Origin: Pseudomonas gregormendelii
Lineage (GTDB): Bacteria; Pseudomonadota; Gammaproteobacteria; Pseudomonadales; Pseudomonadaceae
Assembly (NCBI RefSeq): GCF_017114825.1
Contig: NZ_JADEVO010000034.1
Coordinates: 1 to 64,000 of the forward strand
Reading direction: 5' to 3'
DNA: 64,000 nucleotides
The notes beneath the pieces were generated by a model. It worked only from the letters and a program-made list of their open reading frames with translations. It ran no database searches and was not told the DNA's origin. Below, piece by piece: positions 1-8,206 of this stretch. The stretch's first letter is position 1. Every line of letters starts with the position of its first letter. The translations under genes and the position numbers were made by a program.

Positions 1-1
1 G

Positions 2-94
2 GTGAGAGAGGCGATCCTAATCTACAACCAGGAGCGCCCGCACCTGTCCTTGAAATACAAAACGCCCGATGCGGTGCATCGGGCGTTGGGGTGA
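2..94 (+). CDS. IS3-family transposase (OrfB) C-terminus, truncated by window edge
   Basis: The first 31 codons, read from base 2, end in a TGA at 92-94. They spell the usual tail of an IS3-family DDE integrase, with the motif YNQERPHLSLKYKTP followed by a short end. The rest of the gene lies upstream of the window. The element ends about 30 bp downstream, so this is the right-hand end of an insertion sequence bordering the steroid region. Confidence 0.85.
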   Translation: MREAILIYNQERPHLSLKYKTPDAVHRALG

Positions 95-100
95 AACAGG

Positions 101-125
101 TGTAAACCTATTTCAGGACTAGACA
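101..125. mobile_element. Probable right inverted repeat of the IS3-family element
   Basis: The sequence right after the transposase stop ends in ACTAGACA. Read from outside, the end begins TGTCTAG, which fits the 5'-TG...CA-3' ends of IS3-family elements. The left end is outside the window, so the repeat cannot be matched and the boundary is inferred. Confidence 0.55.
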
Positions 126-140
126 TTCTTGTTCGTTCCC

Positions 141-240
141 TGTAGGAGCGAGCTTGCTCGCGAAAAACCCGAGGGCGCCGCGGGCCATCTGGTTTAACGC
201 GATATCGTCCAGGACCATCGCGAGCAGGCTAGCCCCTGCA
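141..240. repeat. REP-like palindrome pair (BIME)
   Basis: Two inverted copies of a Pseudomonas REP unit lie at 141-163 (GGAGCGAGCTTGCTCGCGA core) and 218-240 (TCGCGAGCAGGCTAGCCCC). The same unit recurs at 10405-10494 and, in a G-rich variant, at 17288-17374. The second copy here is degenerate. Confidence 0.75.
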
Positions 241-249
241 AAGGGAAAG

Positions 250-615
250 TCAGTTGATCGGCGCAGAGGTGATTGACCATTGCGGATCAAGCGCCCCGAT
301 CATCTCCAGTAGGCGTTTGTAACCGGTACGGCGAATGCGCCACTCGCTATGGAGCTTGACGCAGTGACCCTCGTAGGTGGCGCTGCCGTTGACGTCGACT
401 TCCAGGGTGTGGCCGTGGTGCATGCCGAAACGGCGGTTATTGAAGTTGTTTGGCTGGTGGCTGCCGGGGAGGCGGACCTTTATCCGCGCCTGGGACGCAC
501 CATGGAGTGGAATATCGCAGCGGGGCATGCGGTGCGGGTCGCTGGCGGTGGGCAGGTGCGCCCCCCGGACGGCGATCCGCTGCGTTATGGCAAACCCGGC
601 CTGGACAACCCGCAT
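250..615 (-). CDS. Hypothetical protein, possible gene remnant
   Basis: A 121-residue open frame reads from an ATG at 615 to a TGA directly beside the REP pair. I recognise no family. It has no clear ribosome binding site, and an overlapping plus-strand frame (349-714) is just as open. Its place between an insertion sequence and the steroid cluster suggests a decayed or displaced gene. It may not be coding at all. Confidence 0.2.
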   Translation of the reverse strand: MRVVQAGFAITQRIAVRGAHLPTASDPHRMPRCDIPLHGASQARIKVRLPGSHQPNNFNNRRFGMHHGHTLEVDVNGSATYEGHCVKLHSEWRIRRTGYKRLLEMIGALDPQWSITSAPIN

Positions 616-652
616 TTCTACGCTGACGGCCTGCAGGCTCTACACGCTGGCG

Positions 653-690
653 CAAGGGCCTGCTTCCGGGCACGGGAGGCAGGCCCTTTT
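653..690 (+). terminator. Hairpin with T-run, plus strand
   Basis: An inverted repeat AAGGGCCTGC...GCAGGCCCTT ends in a T-run on the plus strand. It looks like an intrinsic terminator, but no convincing plus-strand gene lies upstream. It may belong to sequence lost or displaced at this junction. Confidence 0.5.
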
Positions 691-725
691 TGGTTTGAAG
701 GGGGAACTTACTGACAGGTAAACCG

Positions 726-763
726 AAAAAAATGCCGCTGGAACCTGGCAAGGTTGCAGCGGC
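726..763 (-). terminator. Intrinsic terminator of the MFS gene
   Basis: On the minus strand the stem GCCGCTG...CAGCGGC is followed by ATTTTTTT. It starts about 20 bp after the MFS stop codon and so should end that transcript. Confidence 0.75.
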
Positions 764-783
764 GTGGTGGTGCGCGGAGGTGG

Positions 784-2112
784 TCAGGCCGCCACGGGCC
801 GTACCGCGGTGAGATGCGCCGCAGGGTCCTTCATCTGTTGTCGATAGCGCGGCAGTGCCAGGGTCAGGAACACGCAGGCCAGCACCAGCATCGACACCGA
901 CGAAGCCAGGGCATAGCGCAGGGATTCACTGCCCAAGGTCGGCACGAAGAAATCGCTGAGCATGCCTACAAACAGCGGCCCGATACCGACGCCCAGCAGG
1001 GTCATGGCCATCACAAAAATGGCCGTGGCCTGTGCCAGCCGTGTGGCCGGGAACAGGTGGGTGATGGCGCTCAGGCACGGTGTTGCCCACCAGACACCAA
1101 AAAAAGAGAACGCGCTGTAGAACACAAACGCCTGTGGAACGGCGATGCTGCCGATGTAGAAGGCCGTGCCTTGGGGCCAGAGAAAGTACGAAAGAGCAAA
1201 GGGAATGCTGATCAGCGTACCTGCCAATGGCACACCGATTTGCCAGCCGACATCGCGCCGCGCCATGCGGTCGGTAAGGATGCCGCAGGCCAGGGTGCCG
1301 ACAGTCGCACCGGTGCCACCCACCACGCCTACCAGGAATCCGGCTTCTTGCAGGTTGAGCCCGTGGGAACGGATGAGGAAGCTCGGGCTCCAGGTGCCGA
1401 TGGCGTAGCCAGCAATCGCCGCCGCGCCGCCGGTGAGTACCAGGCACAGGAACGAGGGCATGCGAAACAGTTCCACTAGCGTCTTGAGCCAGCCTTCCTG
1501 TTGCGCCACGACCTGACCCAGCGGCACAACGCGCTTGGGCGCACGTACGGTCAGCAGCAGAAGCAGGCCCAGGAAGATCCCGGGGGCGCCGATCAGCAGG
1601 AAAGCGTAACGCCAGCCGTGGTGTTGGGCTATCCAGCCGCCGAGGCCCAGGCCGACAATCGCGCCCAGGCTGGAACCGAGCATTAACACCGACAGTGCAG
1701 TGGATCGGCGGTTGGCCGGGTACAAATCCGAGACCATGGCCACCGACGGCGCCGTGCCTCCGGCCTCGCCGACTGCCACACCGATCCGCGCCAGCACCAG
1801 GGTCAGGAAGTTGCCGGCCATGCCGCAGAGCATGGTCATCAGGCTCCAGGCAATGCAGCTGAAGGCGATCACCGGCTTGCGCCCGATGCGGTCCGACAGG
1901 CGTCCCAGCGGAAAGCCGAACACGGTATAGAACACCGCGAAGGTCACCCCCGAAAGCAGGCCGATGCCGGTATCGGAAATGCCGAATTCGAGCTTCACCG
2001 GTTCGATCAGTATCGCCATGAGCTGACGGTCGATGTAGTTGAACACATAGATGCTGGCGAGCACGAACAGCGCGTAGTGCGTTCGCCATGTCACGGGGGG
2101 GGATTGATTCAC
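784..2112 (-). CDS. MFS transporter, putative steroid/bile-acid permease
   Basis: A 442-residue protein of the major facilitator superfamily, spinster-like in appearance. It has about 12 hydrophobic segments and the loop 2-3 signature G-x-LSDRIGRKP. I place the start at the GTG at 2112, which has a GGGAG ribosome site 8 nt upstream. The open frame runs on to an ATG at 2175, but that lies inside a copy of the cluster's regulatory dyad. The gene diverges from the first catabolic operon and has its own dyad at 2173-2190. Transport of the steroid substrate across the inner membrane is inferred from context; direction and substrate are unknown. Confidence 0.8.
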   Translation of the reverse strand: MNQSPPVTWRTHYALFVLASIYVFNYIDRQLMAILIEPVKLEFGISDTGIGLLSGVTFAVFYTVFGFPLGRLSDRIGRKPVIAFSCIAWSLMTMLCGMAGNFLTLVLARIGVAVGEAGGTAPSVAMVSDLYPANRRSTALSVLMLGSSLGAIVGLGLGGWIAQHHGWRYAFLLIGAPGIFLGLLLLLTVRAPKRVVPLGQVVAQQEGWLKTLVELFRMPSFLCLVLTGGAAAIAGYAIGTWSPSFLIRSHGLNLQEAGFLVGVVGGTGATVGTLACGILTDRMARRDVGWQIGVPLAGTLISIPFALSYFLWPQGTAFYIGSIAVPQAFVFYSAFSFFGVWWATPCLSAITHLFPATRLAQATAIFVMAMTLLGVGIGPLFVGMLSDFFVPTLGSESLRYALASSVSMLVLACVFLTLALPRYRQQMKDPAAHLTAVRPVAA

Positions 2113-2172
2113 TGCGGGTGCTCCCGGTTTTGTTCTAGTTGACGCGATGCTCGGCGTGTAACGGGTTTTTCT

Positions 2173-2190
2173 CATCGTCCATTCAGACCA
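2173..2190 (-). promoter_or_regulatory. Regulatory dyad, MFS gene
   Basis: Reads TGGTCTGAATGGACGATG on the minus strand, matching TAGTC-N6-GACGATG with one change in the first half. It lies 60 bp before the MFS start. Confidence 0.7.
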
Positions 2191-2232
2191 TTTTTGCTCT
2201 GCGCACCTTCCTGTTCTGCAGGATCGCCGACC

Positions 2233-2250
2233 TAGTCTTGTCGGACGATG
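2233..2250 (+). promoter_or_regulatory. Regulatory dyad, first catabolic operon
   Basis: Reads TAGTCTTGTCGGACGATG, a full match to the shared 18-bp motif, 116 bp before the OYE-like gene at 2367. Confidence 0.75.
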
Positions 2251-2366
2251 TTTCGCATGTGCTCACGGTCAATCATTCAGCCCATATTCGCTGGCCTGTC
2301 AGGGTTTGCCCACGCTGTGGCAGGCCCTGGAAAAGCCTGAAAACAATAAGAAGCTGAGGAATTGCA

Positions 2367-3452
2367 ATGAGCGTCTTGTTCGAGCCGGTCGCCCTGGGCG
2401 AACTGCAACTGGCCAATCGCATCGTCATGGCCCCCATGACGCGCAGCCGCGCCCTTGCCGATGCAGTACCCGGCAGCGATATGGTCGAGTACTACCGCCA
2501 GCGGGCCGGCGCCGGGTTGATCGTGGCCGAGGGCACCGCGCCTTCCGCGAGCGGTCTGGGCTATTGTCGCACCCCGGCCATCTATAACGATGAGCAGATC
2601 GTCGGCTGGCGGCGTGTCACCGAGGCGGTGCATGCCGAGGGCGGGCGCATCGTCCTGCAGCTGATGCATGTCGGTCGTGCCGCCAGCCGGCACAACAAGC
2701 CAGTCGGGGCGGCCACGGTGGCGCCGTCGGCATTGCGTGCGCGCACACAGGTGTTCAGCGACGCCGCCGGCCTGGTGGACACTGACGAGCCGCTGGCGCT
2801 GAGCCTGCAAGGCATTGGCGAGGTCATCGAAGACTACCGTCAGGCCGCACTGAATGCGCGCCTGGCGGGCTTCGACGGTGTCGAACTGCACTGCACCAGC
2901 GGTTACCTGCCGATGCAGTTCATGGCCTCAGGCAGCAACCAGCGCAGCGATGCCTACGGCAGCGACCTGACCGGGCGGGTGCGTTTCGCCAAGGAAGTCA
3001 TCGAGGCCATGGCCAGTGCGATCGGCGCTGGCCGTGTCGGTTTTCGCCTGTGCCCCGGTAATCCCTACAACGACATTGACGACCGCGATCCCGCAGGTAC
3101 GGCGGCCGCCTTGTGTGAAGCCGTGGCGCCGTTAGGGCTGGCATACCTGCACATCATGCGCTCGCCTCTGGCCGACCTCGATGCCTTCGCCCTTGCGCGT
3201 CGCCACAGTCCCCATGCCTTGATTCTCAATGATGGTTTCGACGGCCACTCGGCCAGTGCCGCTCTCGCGTCGGGCGAGGGGGCTGCCGTGTCGTTTGGCC
3301 GTCACTTTATTGCCAACCCCGATCTGGTGGAGCGCTTGAAGCATGGCCTGCCTTTGAGTGGCTTCAACCGCAAGACCCTGTATACACCGGGTCGCGCCGG
3401 GTACTCCGATTACCCCACTTATCAAGCGAATGCGCAGGAGGTGGCGCGATGA
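2367..3452 (+). CDS. OYE-family NADH:flavin oxidoreductase
   Basis: A 361-residue FMN TIM barrel of the Old Yellow Enzyme family, single-domain size. The N-terminus (LFEPVALGELQLANRIVMAP) and the ligand-binding HCTSGYL (His...Asn position replaced by Ser) are visible. The close of the protein, GRAGYSDYPTY, is typical of NemA-like members. It opens an operon with an acyl-CoA synthetase whose ATG overlaps its stop. A role in reducing or oxidising a steroid enone is inferred from context; bile-acid OYE relatives (BaiCD, BaiH) act on 3-oxo-Delta4 and Delta6 bonds, but they are multidomain proteins. The Asn-to-Ser change in the HxxN pair could alter substrate binding. Confidence 0.75.
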   Translation: MSVLFEPVALGELQLANRIVMAPMTRSRALADAVPGSDMVEYYRQRAGAGLIVAEGTAPSASGLGYCRTPAIYNDEQIVGWRRVTEAVHAEGGRIVLQLMHVGRAASRHNKPVGAATVAPSALRARTQVFSDAAGLVDTDEPLALSLQGIGEVIEDYRQAALNARLAGFDGVELHCTSGYLPMQFMASGSNQRSDAYGSDLTGRVRFAKEVIEAMASAIGAGRVGFRLCPGNPYNDIDDRDPAGTAAALCEAVAPLGLAYLHIMRSPLADLDAFALARRHSPHALILNDGFDGHSASAALASGEGAAVSFGRHFIANPDLVERLKHGLPLSGFNRKTLYTPGRAGYSDYPTYQANAQEVAR

Positions 3453-5302
3453 ACCTGAATGACGTCAGCCACCTCCTGCCGACCCGCGCGGTACCACGGG
3501 AGCAGACCCAGGCACTGCTTGACCAGCGCTCGGCGGCGGCCGGGCTGATCAAGCCGGGTGATCGGCATACCCTGGCGGACCGCCTGGAGCAACAGGCGCG
3601 CGAGCAGGGTGAACGCACATTTCTGATCTACGGCGACCAGGCGCTGAGCTACCAGGAAGTAGATGCCCGGGCCAATCAGATGGCCCACACTTTTTACGCC
3701 AACGGCCTGCGCGCCGGTGATGTCTGTGCCCTGGCCATGGAAAACCGCCCGGCGTTCTTCTGCACCTGGTTCGGCCTGGTGAAGCTGGGGGTGGTGGTGG
3801 CCTTCATCAATACCCAGGTAAACGGCCGTGCGTTGCTGCATGCATTGCACACCACCGACGCCAAGGCGTTGGTGATCGGTGAAGAATGCCTGGCCAATAT
3901 ACAGGCCACCGAAAGCTTTCCGGACTTGCCATGCTGGCTGATACGCGACGCGGAAAACCCCTGGTGCGGACCGCTGCCCAAGGTGATCGACGGGCATTTC
4001 GATGCGCGCCTGGAAAAAGCGCCGCGCACGCCGTTTCCACGCGATATTCGCGCGCACATCGAAGCGCAGGCGCCGACCCTGCTTATTTTTACCTCGGGCA
4101 CTACCGGCTTGCCCAAGGCGGCGCGCTACAGCCACATGCGCTGGATGTCCTCGGGCGATGTGATGGAAGTCACCCTGCAAGCCACCTGTGAGGATGTGTT
4201 CTATTGCTGCCTGCCGCTGTACCACGGCGCCGCAGCCACTTCGGTCACCTCTACCGCGCTGCGCGCCGGTGCAGCCATCGTGGTGCGCCGCAAGTTCAGC
4301 GTGCGTGAGTTCTGGAACGACGTGGCCCGTCATCGGATCAGCATCTTCCAGTACATCGGTGAAATCTGCCGCTATCTGCTCAATCAGCCGGTGCGCGCCG
4401 GTGAGCGCGAGCACAGCTTGCGCTGCATGCTCGGCGCCGGGCTGTCGCCGGATTCCTGGCAGCGCTGGCTGGAGCGCTTCGGTCCGATCCAGGTGTTCGA
4501 GGGCTGGGGCGCCACCGAAGCCAATGCGGCGGTGATCAACGTCGACAACTATTTCGGTTCTTGCGGACGCGTGCCGGACTGGAACAAGACCAATTTGCGG
4601 CTGGTGCGTTACGACATCGAAAACGACTGCCATCCGCGGGACGAAAACGGTTTCTATCAAGTCTGCAAAGTGGGGGAGATCGGTGAGGCCATGGGCTTTA
4701 TCGTCGACCACCCGGACATTGGTGGCGGGCGTTTCGAGGGCTACACCTCAAGCGAGGCAACCGAGAGCAAGATCCGCCGCAATGTGTTGCGCGAAGGCGA
4801 TGCCTGGTGGAGTTCCGGCGACTTGTTGCGCGAGGACGCTGAGGGTTACTGCTACTTCGTCGACCGCATCGGCGATACCTATCGCTGGAAGAGCGAGAAC
4901 GTTTCGACCCAGGAAGTGGCGGACGCCCTGGGAGATCTCAAGGGCCTGGAGCTGGTGAATATCTATGGGGTGCAGGTGCCGGGCCATGAAGGCCGCGCTG
5001 GCATGGCCGCGGTCCAGATGCAGGCGGGCCAGGTGTTTGATCCGGCCGCACTGTATGCCGTGACTGAAGCGCGCCTGCCGCGCTACGCGGCTCCGGTGTT
5101 CGTGCGGGTTACCCAAACGGCCGACCTGACGGCCAGCTTCAAGCTGCGCAAGGTTGATCTGCAGCGCCAGGGCTACTGCCCGAAGCGTTGCGGCGACCCA
5201 TTGTTCATCCGCGACGAACAGGCCCGCACTTATGTGCCTTACTCGCAAGCAGCTCTGGAGCGGGCTGGCCTGGCGCCCTTCGCGGTGGCCGACCATGGCT
5301 GA
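3449..5302 (+). CDS. Acyl-CoA synthetase, FATP/VLACS-like, probable steroid side-chain ligase
   Basis: A 617-residue ANL-superfamily adenylating enzyme. The AMP-binding signature FTSGTTGLPKAA and the later WSSGDLL...DRIGDTYRWKSENVST block identify the fatty-acid-transport-protein/VLACS branch. That branch includes the vertebrate bile-acid CoA ligase. The ATG overlaps the stop of the preceding gene by 4 bp, so the two are translationally coupled. The likely reaction is ATP-dependent thioesterification of a steroid side-chain carboxylate, the entry step for side-chain degradation. The substrate is inferred from family and neighbours. Confidence 0.8.
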   Translation: MNLNDVSHLLPTRAVPREQTQALLDQRSAAAGLIKPGDRHTLADRLEQQAREQGERTFLIYGDQALSYQEVDARANQMAHTFYANGLRAGDVCALAMENRPAFFCTWFGLVKLGVVVAFINTQVNGRALLHALHTTDAKALVIGEECLANIQATESFPDLPCWLIRDAENPWCGPLPKVIDGHFDARLEKAPRTPFPRDIRAHIEAQAPTLLIFTSGTTGLPKAARYSHMRWMSSGDVMEVTLQATCEDVFYCCLPLYHGAAATSVTSTALRAGAAIVVRRKFSVREFWNDVARHRISIFQYIGEICRYLLNQPVRAGEREHSLRCMLGAGLSPDSWQRWLERFGPIQVFEGWGATEANAAVINVDNYFGSCGRVPDWNKTNLRLVRYDIENDCHPRDENGFYQVCKVGEIGEAMGFIVDHPDIGGGRFEGYTSSEATESKIRRNVLREGDAWWSSGDLLREDAEGYCYFVDRIGDTYRWKSENVSTQEVADALGDLKGLELVNIYGVQVPGHEGRAGMAAVQMQAGQVFDPAALYAVTEARLPRYAAPVFVRVTQTADLTASFKLRKVDLQRQGYCPKRCGDPLFIRDEQARTYVPYSQAALERAGLAPFAVADHG

Positions 5303-6380
5303 TCTCGACGCCAACGGTCACGAACTGCGCAGCGGCTTGCGCTATCCCTGGCCACAGCCGCCGGATTCCGGACAGGTGCTTGAAGTGGCGCCGGGTGTGT
5401 GGTGGTTGCGCATGCCGCTGCCGTTTCGCCTGGATCACATCAACCTCTATCTGCTGCGTCACACCGACGGCTGGGTAGTGGTGGACACCGGCATGAACAC
5501 CGCGCAAACCCGAGAAGTCTGGGACCGGGTGCTCGGCGACGTGTGTGGCGGGCTGCCTCTGCTGGCGGTGGTCTGTACCCACTTCCACTCTGACCATGCC
5601 GGTGTGGCCGCATGGCTGTCGGAGCGTTTCCACTGCCCGGTGTATATGACCGCCAGCGAATTCCAGTCACTGCACGTCAGGTTTCCGGCCGAGCAACCGC
5701 CGGGCTGGGACCTTCTCGATTTCTACCGCAAGGCCGGCGTCAGCGATGAGCAGAGTGCCGAGATGTTCGCGGTGATGAGCAACGCGCATTTCCTGCCAGC
5801 TGCGCTGAACCATTTCCGCCGTTTGCGCGAGGGCAGCTGCCTGCACATCGGCGGTCGTACCTGGCAGGTGGTCATCGGTCGCGGTCACTCGCCGGAGCAT
5901 GCGTGCCTGTACGCCGCCGATGACGACTTGCTGATCTCTGGCGACCAGGTGTTGCCGCGCATCACCTCCACCGTCGGTGTGCATGCCACAGAGCCGTTGG
6001 CCAACCCACTGCGCGAATGGCTCGACTCCATCGAACACCTGCGCAGCCTGCCCGACAGTGTGCTGGTGCTACCTGCACACGAGCGGCCGTTCTTCAATTT
6101 GCATCAGCGCCTGGATCAGCTGGAGGACCATCACCGCGGGCATCTGGCACTGATGCTGGCCAACTGTGACGAGCCGCGCACCGTGCTCGAACTGATGGCT
6201 TTGCTGTTTCCCAAACTGTCGGGTCGTTTCGACGAACTGATGGCGCTTGGCGAAACGTTGGCCCATGCCAACTACCTGGTGGCCGAAGGGTCGCTGGAGC
6301 GGGAAGAGGACCGGGGGCTATATCGCTACCGGCGTGCTGTAAGGGGAGCGTGCGCGGTGACATCGCTCAAAGTGTTTTGA
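5295..6380 (+). CDS. Metallo-beta-lactamase-fold hydrolase
   Basis: A 361-residue MBL-fold protein. The metal motif THFHSDHAG gives His96, His98, Asp100 and His101, and further ligands are suggested by GHSPEHAC, SGDQVL and PAHERPFF. I chose the ATG at 5295 because it overlaps the synthetase stop by 8 bp; the longer frame would sit wholly inside that gene. The C-terminal 100 residues resemble the helical extension of beta-lactamase-2 type thioesterases and hydrolases. Hydrolysis of a CoA thioester or lactone in the pathway is plausible from operon position but not shown. Confidence 0.7.
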   Translation: MADLDANGHELRSGLRYPWPQPPDSGQVLEVAPGVWWLRMPLPFRLDHINLYLLRHTDGWVVVDTGMNTAQTREVWDRVLGDVCGGLPLLAVVCTHFHSDHAGVAAWLSERFHCPVYMTASEFQSLHVRFPAEQPPGWDLLDFYRKAGVSDEQSAEMFAVMSNAHFLPAALNHFRRLREGSCLHIGGRTWQVVIGRGHSPEHACLYAADDDLLISGDQVLPRITSTVGVHATEPLANPLREWLDSIEHLRSLPDSVLVLPAHERPFFNLHQRLDQLEDHHRGHLALMLANCDEPRTVLELMALLFPKLSGRFDELMALGETLAHANYLVAEGSLEREEDRGLYRYRRAVRGACAVTSLKVF

Positions 6381-6447
6381 GCGGACGGCACGGCAGCAGT
6401 GTTGAACATTCCAGGCAGCCAACCGGTTGCCCTTCAGGGGAGTCAGT

Positions 6448-8115
6448 GTGATCAACAAAAACAACAATAACTCTACGGTCATCGGTTCAAGCGCGTTTCA
6501 GGTCACCAGCCTGGCGGCGGCCATTGCGCTGGTGTCGACACCGGTATGGGCCGGTGAAACCATCGAGTTCGACAACGGCGCGACCATCGACTGGTCGGTG
6601 ACCACCAGCTACGGCCTCGGTGTGCGTACTGGCAGCCAGAGCGATCGCTTGCTGACGGTCAACGCCGACGATGCCAACCGCAACTTCGACAGTGGCAGCC
6701 TGACCACCAACCGCGTAGGGGCGCTGGGTGAAATGATCCTGCGCAAGGACAACTACGGCGCGGTGGTGCGGGGCAGTACCTTCTATGACGATGTCTACCA
6801 TCGCAAAAATGATAACGACTCGCCCGCCACTGTGAACAAGAACGGCAGCAACGACGAGTTCACCAGTGACACCCGTTACTACAGTGGTGGTCGCAGCAAA
6901 CTGCTGGATGCCTACGTGTTCAGCGGCTGGCGCTTTGACAACAACACCATGCTTGACGTCAAGGCCGGTCGGCACATCGAATCCTGGGGCGAGAGTTTGT
7001 TCTACCCCGGTGTGAACGGCGTTCAGAACCCTTCCGACGCGGTCAAAGCATCCCAGCCGGGTGTTGAAGTGAAGGAGATTCTGTTGCCGGTGGGCCAGTT
7101 CTCCGGCTCTTTCCGCCTCAACCCCAACATCACCCTCGGCGCTTACGTGCAGTACGAATGGAAGGGTACTGAATTGCCGCCGGTGGGCAGCTACTTGTCG
7201 AGCAGCGATGTGGTCGGGCCCGGGCGCGAATTCATCTATGCCAACGGCCAGAAGGTTGCCTACCGCGGCACCGACGAACCCCGCGATAGTGGCCAGTGGG
7301 GCGTTCAGGTTCGCTACCGCCCGGTACAGGCCATCGAACTGTCGCTGTTCCACGTCAATTACCACGACAAGAATCCGGCCACCGCCCTGGTCGGCTACGA
7401 CCCGCGGCCAGTGGGCGGAGGCCTCAACGCCTTCGCCATCAATGGTTATCGGATCAAGTACTTCGAAGACATCAAGCTGACCGGCATCAGTGCCTCGACC
7501 AAGCTCGGCGATACCCAGATCGGCGCCGAATGGTCGTATCGCGACGGTGCGCCGGTGATGGTCAACACAGGTCTTGGGGCTGTCCCGGCCAGGGGCAAGG
7601 GCCAGCAAATGCAATTGTCAGCGTTGCGAATCCTGGGGGACCGTCCCTGGGCCAGCCAGACGACGCTGACCGCCGAAGTCATCCGGGTGCAGGTCGACAG
7701 CGTCGAAGCCGCTTCGGCCGCGCCGAACCTCCAGGGTGTAAACCTCCTTCCTTCCGTGGCATCTCTCGTGGCGGCTTCCGATGACTACACCTACAGCACC
7801 GGTGCAGGCTACCGCACCAAATCTTCCAGCGCCTACACCGTGGGCGCATCGTTCAGTTATCCGGGGGTTTTCCAAGGCTGGGATCTGGAAGTCCCCTTCA
7901 GTTTCTCCAATGTCTTCAGCGGCTCCACGCCCATGTCCGGAAGCATCTCCGGGGTGCAGGGCGACCGACGCCTGAGCATGGGCACCACGTTCAAATACTT
8001 GAGCAACCTGGAAGTCGGCTTGAAATACATCGCCTATCTGGGCGAGGCGGACCCGATCGACCGTCCGTTCGCTGACCGCGACTACGCCACATTCTCGATG
8101 AAATACACCTTCTGA
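6448..8115 (+). CDS. DUF1302 outer-membrane beta-barrel protein (copy 1)
   Basis: A 555-residue exported protein of the DUF1302 family. The start is the GTG at 6448, preceded by AGGGGAG, and gives a signal peptide ending near TPVWAGE. The mature part alternates short beta strands rich in Tyr, Gly and Asp and ends in a terminal Phe (MKYTF), the usual C-terminal signal for outer-membrane barrels. It is a clear paralogue of the protein at 25399-27045, sharing for example GAVVRGS-x-FYDDVY. DUF1302 genes often accompany DUF1329, YCF48-like and MMPL genes in hydrophobic-substrate clusters, and all four occur here. An outer-membrane pore or receptor for steroids is inferred. Confidence 0.78.
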   Translation: MINKNNNNSTVIGSSAFQVTSLAAAIALVSTPVWAGETIEFDNGATIDWSVTTSYGLGVRTGSQSDRLLTVNADDANRNFDSGSLTTNRVGALGEMILRKDNYGAVVRGSTFYDDVYHRKNDNDSPATVNKNGSNDEFTSDTRYYSGGRSKLLDAYVFSGWRFDNNTMLDVKAGRHIESWGESLFYPGVNGVQNPSDAVKASQPGVEVKEILLPVGQFSGSFRLNPNITLGAYVQYEWKGTELPPVGSYLSSSDVVGPGREFIYANGQKVAYRGTDEPRDSGQWGVQVRYRPVQAIELSLFHVNYHDKNPATALVGYDPRPVGGGLNAFAINGYRIKYFEDIKLTGISASTKLGDTQIGAEWSYRDGAPVMVNTGLGAVPARGKGQQMQLSALRILGDRPWASQTTLTAEVIRVQVDSVEAASAAPNLQGVNLLPSVASLVAASDDYTYSTGAGYRTKSSSAYTVGASFSYPGVFQGWDLEVPFSFSNVFSGSTPMSGSISGVQGDRRLSMGTTFKYLSNLEVGLKYIAYLGEADPIDRPFADRDYATFSMKYTF

Positions 8116-8206
8116 TCGACCGCAAAGGTCCGCGGCCGCCTTGCTGCGCCCGGACCTCAACACACTGGAAAAAGCCGCAGCGTAACGCTTCGGCATGGAG
8201 GCACTA

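Noticed and set aside
349..714. Plus-strand open frame of 121 codons
   Set aside because: It overlaps a minus-strand frame of equal length and runs through a terminator hairpin. Neither shows a recognisable family; I kept only the minus-strand one at low confidence.
3422..4711. A 429-codon open frame antisense to the acyl-CoA synthetase
   Set aside because: It matches no family and lies fully opposite a gene with clear adenylation motifs. Long antisense frames are expected in GC-rich DNA.
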